In this document: positions 23,242-32,824 of the stretch, piece by piece | How the letters are laid out: each line of letters starts with the position of its first letter | Numbering within the stretch: position 1 is the first letter of the stretch | Origin: Symsagittifera roscoffensis | Taxonomy: Eukaryota > Xenacoelomorpha > Acoela > Convolutidae | DNA: 64,000 nucleotides | Assembly (NCBI RefSeq): GCF_963678635.1 | Contig: NC_087065.1 | Coordinates: forward strand, 73,977,345-74,041,344 | Direction: 5' to 3' | The notes under the pieces: model-generated | Database searches by the model: none | What the model was told of the DNA's origin: nothing | The model's input: only the letters and a program-made list of their open reading frames with translations | Made by a program: the position numbers and the translations under genes

Positions 23242-25305
23242 GAGCGTTGCTTTATTAGGAGCAGTTATGGCAGCGTTTGAGATTCTTGAATGCTTTATTG
23301 TTAACAAACGATTTCCAAACTCAGGGTTCATCAACAAAATTCAAGAGAAAACGAATGCTTAGCTGTTTGAATCTTTCAAACCAGTTATATGAGCCAGAAA
23401 AAGGATTTCCACCGAGGCTGGTACCCAGAAAAACTCCCGATGTTCGCAGTGATGTAACAAACTAAAAACAACGGAACGCCACTGCTAGAGAAAAAATGAC
23501 TAAATAATCAGCTTAACTGAACCTTTTACTTTTTTAATCTCAATGAGCTGGCAGGCAACTTTCAATCAATTTCCTGTAAGATTCAGCTTTCTCAATGCAA
23601 ACTACCCATTTTTGAGGAATTAATGCCCTTATCTATGACAATTATGAGAATGCATTTCGTGCTAGGTATAAAGTTTTCGTTGAATTTTGTTCGTTTTCCT
23701 TGTAAAATGAGAGAAGTTGTCACGCGGAGAAAATGTCAGAGAGAAATTGTCTTGAACTAGAGAAATGTTCATTATTTGTATCGCGTGGGCTAAATGATAG
23801 CACGTTGAAATTGAGAACAATTACCACCATTGTGATCAGCAAGGGTAGTACACGTCCGCTGCGTACGTTATATGCACAGGTTATTTGCATGCAATATGTG
23901 CGTCCTTTAACTGCTCGTTAGTCCATTAATCCTTTTAGTGGGCTGACTCCAATGGTATCTCAGAAAGACTAGATGTTCTGAGTTAGCTGTTAGGTCCCTT
24001 GCTCTTTTTGATCTTCATAAATGATTTGCCTGGCTCTCTATTCTACAGTACAATATACCTCTTCGCAGATGACTTGAAACTTTTGTGACATTCGACCAGA
24101 ATGAACGAAAATGCAGATTCGGCGATTTCGAATTGTTAGCAGCTAACCTTCCGAATTGAGTTTTAAGAGATTAGTGACGTTATTGGGACGATTAGTCAAA
24201 CGGTGAATTTCAAGATATTCTGGTATTTTGAAATTTTAAAAATTCGAATTGAGAAGTCGCACTTCCGAGAAACGGCAAAAACCGCCATTTTGGAAGAAAA
24301 CCAGAAAAAAATCAGAACAACAATAGTTGCGACGAAGATAACTACGAGAAAATAGAATATCGGAATCGAAGAAAAAGCAGAGTTACCAGAGACCGTTCCG
24401 AGTTGCAACGATTGTGTCGCTATGTAACATTCGCCCAAATACTACACAGCGACGGAGCGTAGAAAAAGTACCTATTAACGACTGGCAGGCGTCAGTTACC
24501 TTAATCCTACTCGCTTTTCACCGTCTCGACCTTGCCAGTTGATTTTCTGGTCTGTCTAGGGCAAAGTAAAAAATTACCATTATTAGGCCATCAGTCAAAC
24601 GACTTTTGATCAGCTTTCGTTTACATGCGAACACAACCACATAGCTGAGTCTCGGATCCTCAGACTACGTGATTGTCATTAAAAACACGGCTCGAACAAC
24701 CTATTTTAATATGTTTTTGTGTGACTGTTCTATATTAAATCCATTGGAGATGGATTGACCCTTTCCTCTTTCTAGCTACTCATATTCTAAAATATCAAGT
24801 TACACCGGTGTTAAATTAAAGTTTCACGACATCCAAGTAGCTATATAGTTAGTTTTATACAGTCCCTTCACATAAACAGTCTCTGGGAGACCAAGCCTCC
24901 GCTCCCGTAATATTCCAGCGATAACGCTCTTATCTCTCCTAATTTGCGTCCCGCGAGGGTTCCGTGGAATACTCCTTCCCCACTGAAGCTTCCTTCTCCA
25001 CTAGTATCCGCTGACAAGTGTCTTATCGTGCGTTGTTGCCAAGATAAGAGGCTTCGTATTTCCCGTCTCTTGTACGACTGTTTTTCACAATATCTGTCGT
25101 TGTTCTGATTTTCTCAGCTTTTTTGGTCAAAATGGCCGTTTTTCGTATTTCTGAGAAATATCAACTTGAAAATCGAAATTTTAAAAATAGAAAATTTCAG
25201 AATACTTCGACCCTCCTTTCAAGCACTTTTTTGCTGTTAAGGCCTTTTCTCTCTGATTCGTGCTTCGTCGGAAGGTTGCGCTGTGCCATCTGGCAGAATG
25301 GCACA
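23242..25305 (-). repeat. 3' LTR of the minus-strand element
   Basis: About 2064 bp, nearly identical to 46659-48750 (by eye roughly 16-20 single-base differences). In element sense it starts TGTGCCATTCTGCC, whose first 22 nt form an inverted repeat with GGCAC, right after a purine-rich tract. The outer end is GCAACGCTC without the expected final A. It contains a LINE reverse-transcriptase fragment and two arms of a long imperfect inverted repeat (about 24190-24330 and 25085-25210). Two short words, at 24420-24436 and 24513-24527, recur with the same spacing in the truncated LTR of the plus-strand element, supporting LTR identity. Open frames here are not convincing genes. Confidence 0.88.
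23948..24085 (+). pseudogene. Non-LTR (LINE) reverse transcriptase fragment inside the 3' LTR
   Basis: The plus strand encodes SNGISERLDVLS, then after a small indel LGPLLFLIFINDLPG and LFADDLKLL, followed by a stop. This is the GPLLF...INDL...FADD block of CR1/Jockey-type LINE reverse transcriptases. It covers only the catalytic motif region and is antisense to the retroelement. The same fragment lies at the same place in the other LTR. Confidence 0.85.
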
Positions 25306-25318
25306 TACTCCCCGGACA
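25306..25318 (-). promoter_or_regulatory. Polypurine tract candidate for plus-strand priming
   Basis: In element sense the sequence reads GTCCGGGGAGTA directly before TGTGCC, the predicted LTR start. A purine-rich tract at this place is the usual second-strand primer of LTR retrotransposons. The same word (TGTCCGGGGAG) recurs inside the pol linker and ORF3 of this family, described in the findings. Confidence 0.6.
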
Positions 25319-26046
25319 GTCCCCATCAATGTCCCTATTGATCGCATAACACCGGGTTATCGTCAAGTAGTTATCCAGTTTTCTGTAATCAATCTTACAA
25401 ATCGCATAAGAAAATGAAATTTATCTACCCCACCTCAACTCACTACGTGTTCACAAATGGCATCGTACTACATCTCACTGCCTTTCAACATTTTCACAAA
25501 ATTTGCACCATGAGGAGTGTCCTAGATAAAATTTCTTTTCTGACTACTTACGTCGTCTTGCCATAAAATTTCTTTTCACTCTTTGTGATTAAAAAGTGGG
25601 ACGTGGCACGGCCACGCACCCGTTAAAATTAACTTAACGTCACTCACCAAGTATAATCAGTTATTTATGCGGTCCTTTCAATATTAAAACTAAGAAACTA
25701 TGTGGCTAGGAAAGTTATTGAGTTACCCACCCTTCTCGAGCGAGTTTACTCAAACTTACCATGTCGCCACACAGTGAAATTGTGTCTTACACAGGTTAAA
25801 AACTTCAATCGTGTTTAAATAGGTAAATATACTCACCTATGTTCTATATATACATAAATAGTATAACTAAAATTTCTTTTTCAACAATTTAGGAATTGTA
25901 ACAATTTTCAAAGTTTGGTTTGACCAAACTAAATCAAAATAAAAAGTTTAACAAGTTGAATAATCAAAACTTGGTTGATTGGTTCAAGTTTTAGCACACA
26001 AAGACAATCAAGTTTTTTCTCCTTCTCTTCTCTTCTTTGTTCATCT
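25306..26046 (-). other. 3' untranslated region of the minus-strand element
   Basis: Between the last stop of ORF-C and the 3' LTR. There is no coding frame. Several short AT-rich inverted repeats occur, and a GC-rich hairpin (GTGGC-acg-GCCAC) lies near 25606. Its leftmost part holds the polypurine tract listed separately. Confidence 0.7.
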
Positions 26047-29000
26047 TCATTCCATCACTTCTCCATCTTGATCTTCAGCTTCGCTGTCTTCCAATACTTT
26101 CTCCAGCATGTCCATGGAGTTGCGGGCCGTGCCCCAACTCTCCTGTTCCAACAGCCTCGGTTTGCAACAAGGTAGCAAGTCAACATTAACCTTTTGCTCC
26201 CGGTTCCTGCAAAAGCTGTTGTGAAGACACAGGCTCACGTTTCGTTCTAGGTCAGCTCTTAAGACCTCTTTCTTCTCATCTTCAGTTACACAAGGCGCTC
26301 CAGCTACTCGCTTCACCGCCGTGGTGACCGCGTTTCTGTGCGTCAGGAATGCTCTCTTATAGGCTCCTGGTCCTATATCTAGCTGGAAAGATTGATAGGC
26401 TTCCGTGTTCCTCGACATGTGACGCTTCGCGCGTTCATACATCTATGATGTCATCACTGCACGGAACCAAGGCATCAATCTTTGCCTTGACCATATTCTT
26501 TCAATGGCTTTAGGTATTCTCAGAACCTTGCAGGTGGTTCTGAAAATATCCAATTCATGACTCATCTTCACGTTGCTCAGCTGTTCAGGAGTCGGCACGG
26601 CCATCTCCTGTTCACTTGTGTCCGCTTTAGCCTCCAGCTATCTCACTGCCAGCATGGCACTAACCACCACGATTGACACCTGTTGATTCTGATCGGGCAA
26701 CCCCGTAGAGTATAACTCCTCCACGTCCCATACTAGCATCAGATTCCCGCGTTTGGGGTACCACAACGTCTGCGCCAAGCAGTGGCAAGGATACTCCCCA
26801 TGGGTTCTCACTATGTTCCTTCGGGTCCGATACCCTGAGGCTCCCAGCAACGGTTCCACCTCCATCAGAATTCTGTGTAAGTCGTCTTTCTCTTCTATGG
26901 TGGGGAATTTAGTGGGTAACGCTCCACTCGCTTTCTGCTTCTGGAACTCACTCACATTGCCTTCGTTTAATCTCAGAAACTCTTCACCCACTACGTCTTG
27001 CAACTCGCCTTCAGATCTCTTCGGGACTGCCCGAAAGATCTTCGCCAATAAATCATATGACCTCTCCGACATTCTGGCCTACCTTACGCACTTTGGCACA
27101 GAGAAAAGTTGGTCAATCAACACCTGCTGTGTCCTTGCATCCATCACCACCATGTGTGTGGGATATCTACTACTGCAATATGGTGCGGAGCTTGAACCCA
27201 CCAGATATTTTGAACCAGTCGGTTTATGATAGGCCTCACTATTTTTCAGATTCATCTCGTTCTCCAGAGCTTCTCTCCAGCCTCCGATCTTCTGCTCCGT
27301 TTGCAATGCTCCAGGGAATACTTCCACGCTGAGGGACGTCACTAGCTCATGGGCACGCTTCAGGCGCTCAAGCGATTCAATCGAACTCGTCATGCTACAA
27401 AATCCCAAGGCTGCGATCAAATTTACATCCGTCACCCCATGACAGTCCGCGACCAACTCCATACCACTCTTATCTGACATGCTCAATCTTCCGTACAATC
27501 GTGCCAGTTGCCGATGCTGCTCGCTCAGCGTAACTAGGCAGTGTCCCAGGTTACAAACATGTCCTTCCATCCCTCTATGTTGAGCCAAGCATGTGCCTTG
27601 CTTCAACCAATTGCTCGATGGACCTTCCTCGGACAGCTCCGTGGATGGGTTGCTCTTCCGCTTCGTCAGCCTCATGACCAGCAGATGATGTATCATGGCC
27701 AGATCATGCAAACTCGCGTCATCATCTAGGTCTAACGTGATATCCGCCCTCATGTCCCAGATTAAACCGGCGTTAGGATGAGGACACCAAGAAGGCTTCA
27801 TGAGTTCCCACATCGTCACTAGACTGGTTTTCAAGGGACCGTCCCAAGAACCACAATCAAAACTCACTTGCCCCTTTAGCTCGGGAACCGAGGGTTCGAC
27901 CACTCGTCCTTCCAAGATATTTCCAGATTGGGTTGTTCCACCATCAGCATCCCAGTCTCTTTAATACGTTCAACCCAGAAATTGAGTACTATGACTTGCT
28001 CATAGTCGAAGTACGCTTCCCTGGCTTCTTCATTCACGAAGGGATTATACGCCATCCCCGGTATGCCAGACACATATTGGAACGACTTCAGTTTCCCTTG
28101 TGTTGCAAACTCTTTTTGTCCTTTGACTGCTTCAATCAACTCCCGGCTCACTTTCAATTCTTTGTTGAAATATCTTCTCACCTCTTCCAACTTGCGATAG
28201 CTCTCCATGTCATTCGACTCCTTGTTTGGTACAGTCAACGGCTTTCCTGATACAGTTCCAGGAGTGCCCTAAGGAAGTTCCTTTCGCAATCAACTCCCTT
28301 TTGCCGAATGATCTTTATACATTCTCCCAAAACAGGAGTGGGGATACGATCCACCACGAACCTGACAAAGCAAAGGGCATCCTTACGCTTAGCCCATGCT
28401 ATCGCAGAATCGTCTTTTGAAATCAACGCTCGCAGAGCTTCCATCAACTCCAGCTCCTGTTCTCGTGATTTCGAATCATTACTGTCTTCATACTCCGCCT
28501 TCTTGATGCCCATCAGCCACCAAGCCAACCGTACTTGCAGATCAGTTCTCATGCAAGGATGAGCCAGGTATGCTGCCACCGTAGCAGGTGCATGCATCGA
28601 TTCGTCGAAGTATCTCTGGAGGGCCGCCCTCCAGGAGATTTCTAGTAGCCTTTCCAATCCAATTTCGTTCGCTTCAGAGGACATTACCGTGCCGTATTCT
28701 TGACGATTTAAGTTTGAATTCTCCGTGAGCTCTTTCAGATATTCCTGCATGGCTCGCTTCTCGCTCCAAGCCATCAGGTGCCCTCTCGCTGAGTTCCTCG
28801 CTTTCAACATCTCCACATAACCCCCTGCCGGATCTCCCATGTGGACCGATTCCGGCACAGTTATTCGACTGTACTCGACCACGTCGAGTTGTCCTTCCAG
28901 CTTCAGCTTGGCTATGTTGGTCCGCGAGGGCCTGTAATCTTCAAGTCCTCCAGATCCACATTGACTGATGATCTCCATCTCTAATTTAGTGTCTGCCAGG

Positions 29001-31705
29001 GTTCGTGCTGTTTTCTTTGCTCTTACGGCAGTCGTGGTCAGACCTGCCAAGAGCATAGGGGGTATCAGATTCTCTTTTTCTCCCCCTGTCAGCGTTGCAC
29101 TATCTCCTTGCCCGCTCTCGCCTGAACGACCTGCGCTCGTTAGAGAGGTCACCACTGCGCTGGCTCTCGACTTCACCACTCTCGGGTTCATGGCTCGACT
29201 TCCTGTTTTCCCTTTTAGTCGCTTCAGCCCCTTCCTGGCTCGTCTGACAGGTAATTTCTTTGCAACCTGCTGATCATCGGCACTGTCTTCTGTTACTGAC
29301 TCGGTCAGAACATCCGACTCCATGGAGTTCACTATTTTCTCCAAGACCTCACGCATGATGGGTTGGTTCAATCCCACAATCATTATGGACTGCGTCCCAT
29401 ATCGTCGTATCACGTCCCATGATCTTTCCATGAAATTCACTCGGCTCCAGGTTGTCCCTGTCTTGCCTTCTAACTCACTTTGATATCTCTCCCATTCCTC
29501 TTCCGGCAGCGTGCTCAGGAAGGATACCCTCATTGATTCTTCGATTTTTCTCCTCCTTGGTGACTCATGGAGCAATTTCTGCGGATCCCTGCTTCGGCAT
29601 TCTCTCGCCTGGCTTATTGGGTCTATCGGGGATAAGTCGGCCGACGCCTCCTTTGTAGGGGACATGAAAGACGATGGCGTCATTAGCAATAGACTCCCAT
29701 CGACTTCCCCATCGTCGTCTTCACTAAACCGGTATTCTAGCAAGTCTCTCTCTAACGCTCCCAGATCCGTCTCACCCGGTTTTCCCGTCTTTCCCTCGGT
29801 ATCGTTATCGTCATCGTCCTGATCCATCAATTCATCGTCACCTGCATCAGGTTTTGGCCTGGGTCCTGAAGGTCCTTGCCGTGAGTCTATGCCCGAGTCC
29901 GGCCGAGCCGGTACGGTCATGTCTCCTGCATGATAAAACAACTCATCATTCACAAGGAATTCTACAGACTCCTCGCCATGTGGTGCCAGGTCCTCTATTG
30001 TTATATATGAGCCTCCTCTGCTCTCCTTTGCCACTTCCATCATCACTACTTTCACTTCTCCTGGCCACTTCAGTCTTGACCAATCATCTGTGGGAGAATA
30101 CACTTCGTTCCACATTTCGGCTGAGACCTCTGGTCTCCTAGAAGGTAGTGCCTTGATCTTTTTCCTGCTCCAAGCATCAGGAAATGAGAAGTCAAACGTG
30201 TGCGCGGCTGCAACATTCCAGCCGATGAAGCGCGGCTCCATCCCTTCACTCCACTTCAACATTCTCTTCTCTGCGTCACGAGCTGCTCCGATGCGAGGGG
30301 CAATGATGGGAGATGTGACTCCCAACAACATCCTCCTTATCGGTGGATATCGAGGGCATTGGTCCGGCAGCGGCCTGGACCCAGAAAGCCACGCTTGCTG
30401 GTTCTCTTTAGCGTGTGCATAGGCCTCTGGTAGGAGTGGCACTCTCATAGCCGCTCCCGTGTCCTTCACTACTGGTCTTAAGTTCCAAAGCTTCGGGTTG
30501 AACTGGATGTGAGAAAGTTCCTCATGGCCCATTCGGCACTTGAAGTGATTGTTGAAATCCATCAACATCCAACCTGGCTCCGCTATTCTCCCGAACAGCC
30601 TATCGTCACTGGCCAGCCCTCTCAACTCCCTCTGTTCTACCCAGTTCAGCACGGAACAGTCCACGGCTGAGACCAGGTTGACGTATAACACCGAATTCCT
30701 GTATGCCTTGACTTGCAAATCCGGGAACACGAAAGACATTACTGGTCCATACACCACCGTGACGAATTCCCGCAGTCCGTGAATCAGAGCCAACGGATCG
30801 ATCCGCATCATGACTGCCAAACCTGTCAGCAAGGGCATGCCACAATATTGCTTGCACTCACTCGCATCCGTCGCCACCTTATCTTCTCCCGTGACGCTTC
30901 TGTTCTGCTGTAAGAGATATTGGAGCAGGAGAGTCCTCCAGTCTTTCATCTTCTTGAGCGAGGCGGTTTCCAACTGTGCATTGAACTCACGACTGGGTCC
31001 CTGTAGTTGTTCGGGGTAACGTAACAGCACAAGCAAATCACCCAGTCGACCGTAGGTCATGGCAATCAGGGTCAGGAGTCCATCCAATCTCAAATCTGCC
31101 AACGCTTGGGTGAATAGATTCGCCGGCCCCTTCACGAAATTTTCGTGACCAAATGTCACGTATAAGGCTAACACCAGGCCAATCGATAACTTCCTGATGT
31201 CTCTGACAAAACTCGCGATCAAGTTCCTGGATGCCCTAGGATAGCACGTCGACAGGAAGGATGGCGTCCATCCCACTCCCATTCCACCCAAGATAGCATC
31301 CGATCGTTCGTACTGTGCCCTCGTGGCTAGCACGTCAGCTTGGAACTTGTCCAGTGACATCGTGTTTACGTCCTGCATCAGCTTCAACATCATGCCCCCA
31401 GCTAACTCCCGGGCATCAAACAAATTTTTCAGATACACATGTATCTCCTTTATCACTGCCGGCGCATGCTCGAACGCGTCCTCACCCAAGGTGCACAGCC
31501 TTGGTGACAAGTACAACCATACGTTATTGTGCGGCTTCGTGCGCAAAGCCATTGCCATGAGATCTTCTTCAGCTGATATCATGTTCTTCCTGACTATCCT
31601 GCCCTGCTCATTCTCGGCATGATCCATCTGTCTGAACCAGAGATCATCAGCCACCTGTTGTACTAACAAATGATCGTCGTCCACCCCTGGTCTTAGTTTC
31701 AGCTA
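26047..31705 (-). pseudogene. ORF-C, giant unrecognised ORF of the element, interrupted
   Basis: About 1880 codons follow ORF-B in the same frame after one TAG. The first open part (28235-31684) has 1149 residues. It continues through a -1 frame change at 28235-28238, another near 27915, and in-frame TAGs at 27079, 26638 and 26443, ending at TGA 26047-26049. No RT, integrase, protease, helicase or envelope motif is visible. The first 500 residues are evenly hydrophobic and Trp/Leu-rich, as in a folded helical protein. Residues about 560-700 are strongly acidic (MDQDDDDND) and about 830-870 are basic (RRARKGLKRLKGK), like a nuclear signal. The C-terminal third has scattered Cys/His. ORF-C has no counterpart in view in the plus-strand copy because the window ends first. 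It could be a structural or regulatory protein; I do not recognise it. Confidence 0.75.
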
Positions 31706-32824
31706 TCTGGCAAAGTTGGACAGCTCCAACCCCAGAACTTCATCTAGCACCAACCGAGTTGTGCTACAATCTCTGAGCCCTTGTATGGCATTCGAAATGT
31801 CAGCCCATACGGCGGGAAGCTCAGATCGGGACGAGTAGTAATTGTCTGGGTCTACTACTCTGTTCGGGGCAGGAATTATCACGTTGAACCTCCCCTCTGC
31901 TATCGTCGTGACCATTGTGTATACAAACTGAAGGGGTTCTGGCAATGCAGCGTACCCTGGTGACAACACAAAGACCACCTTCACCACATTATGGGTGAAA
32001 CGTTGTTTTGCTGCTGCTTCTACCTCAGCCATCGCCGAGAGCAATGTCATTATCGCCTCCCCTATGACCTCGTTGCTCGGGATCGAACCATCCGTCAGAC
32101 GTGACAATAAGCCCCTGCTTTGCAGATGATCATTTGAGCCTGCAACCACTATCACCTGCGGCTCCATACTGACCACCCTTCGTACACTTATCATCATGCC
32201 GATTGCCTGTCCCCAATCCAATTTAGGTGCCGTGAAGAAAATCACGTCGGGCCAAAAGAGAGAACGGGGCGTGTAGAGATAATCGGAACTGGCTACGATC
32301 AGATACTTTGCAGCTTTCATCTCTAAGGTATCGTAAGCTGCGAACAGGCCGTCGCCTATTGGGGCCTTCAGTTTCCCATATCTCTGGTCATCTCCATCTA
32401 CCGTGGTTGTTCGGGGGTAGTCCCTTGAATACTCACCAGGCGTCTGACCAGGTGGTTTAGCGAACTGCCTGTACATCTTATGATGCTTGTTGTTGGGCTT
32501 GTTCTCTACCTGAAACAATCCCCTTCGAGCAGGTGGCGTCAATTCCCGGGCTCTCTGTCGGACGTCCGTAAGGGACCGCGTGTTCAAGGGTCCAAAGGCA
32601 ACCCGTTCAAGCCTGCATGTCGGAGCATAGTCGTAGAGCTGAACTGCTCCTGCTCTGCTAGCAGCCAATCCACGCCTGATATCCGATATAATCGCGACAC
32701 CGTGGGACTCTCTCCGCCAATCATTCTCATCGCGTCCTCCCGACACGTCAGGGTATTCATGTTCAATTTCGTGGACATGTCTGTCTTGTACTGTCCCCAA
32801 TGACTCGGGTCTGATCGGTTCCAA
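31703..32824 (-). CDS. ORF-B, SGNH-hydrolase-like protein lacking the nucleophile
   Basis: 373 codons, opening at a non-ATG codon within the 3' end of ORF-A (241-nt overlap, -1 frame), so it is probably reached by a frameshift or is fused to ORF-A in an intact copy. Residues about 172-330 resemble the SGNH fold: a strand with KYLIVASSDYLY where GDS would be, then VIVVAGSNDH matching the block III GxND strand (Asn and Asp kept), and a later strand VVFVLSPG. The Ser nucleophile position reads SSD rather than GDS, and no clear DxxH is seen, so it is likely inactive as an esterase. It ends in AGA TAG CTG and the frame continues into ORF-C. The assignment is by motif spacing only. Confidence 0.55.
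   Translation of the reverse strand: MEPIRPESLGTVQDRHVHEIEHEYPDVSGGRDENDWRRESHGVAIISDIRRGLAASRAGAVQLYDYAPTCRLERVAFGPLNTRSLTDVRQRARELTPPARRGLFQVENKPNNKHHKMYRQFAKPPGQTPGEYSRDYPRTTTVDGDDQRYGKLKAPIGDGLFAAYDTLEMKAAKYLIVASSDYLYTPRSLFWPDVIFFTAPKLDWGQAIGMMISVRRVVSMEPQVIVVAGSNDHLQSRGLLSRLTDGSIPSNEVIGEAIMTLLSAMAEVEAAAKQRFTHNVVKVVFVLSPGYAALPEPLQFVYTMVTTIAEGRFNVIIPAPNRVVDPDNYYSSRSELPAVWADISNAIQGLRDCSTTRLVLDEVLGLELSNFAR

Noticed and set aside
24196-24438. Hydrophobic 80-codon frame in both LTRs
   Set aside because: Its presence in both copies follows from LTR identity. It overlaps the inverted-repeat arm and lacks any sign of selection on the protein.
28226-30433. Many plus-strand frames across the accessory ORFs
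   Set aside because: They are shadows of the GC-rich minus-strand ORF-C and show Ser/Leu/Pro-rich antisense composition.
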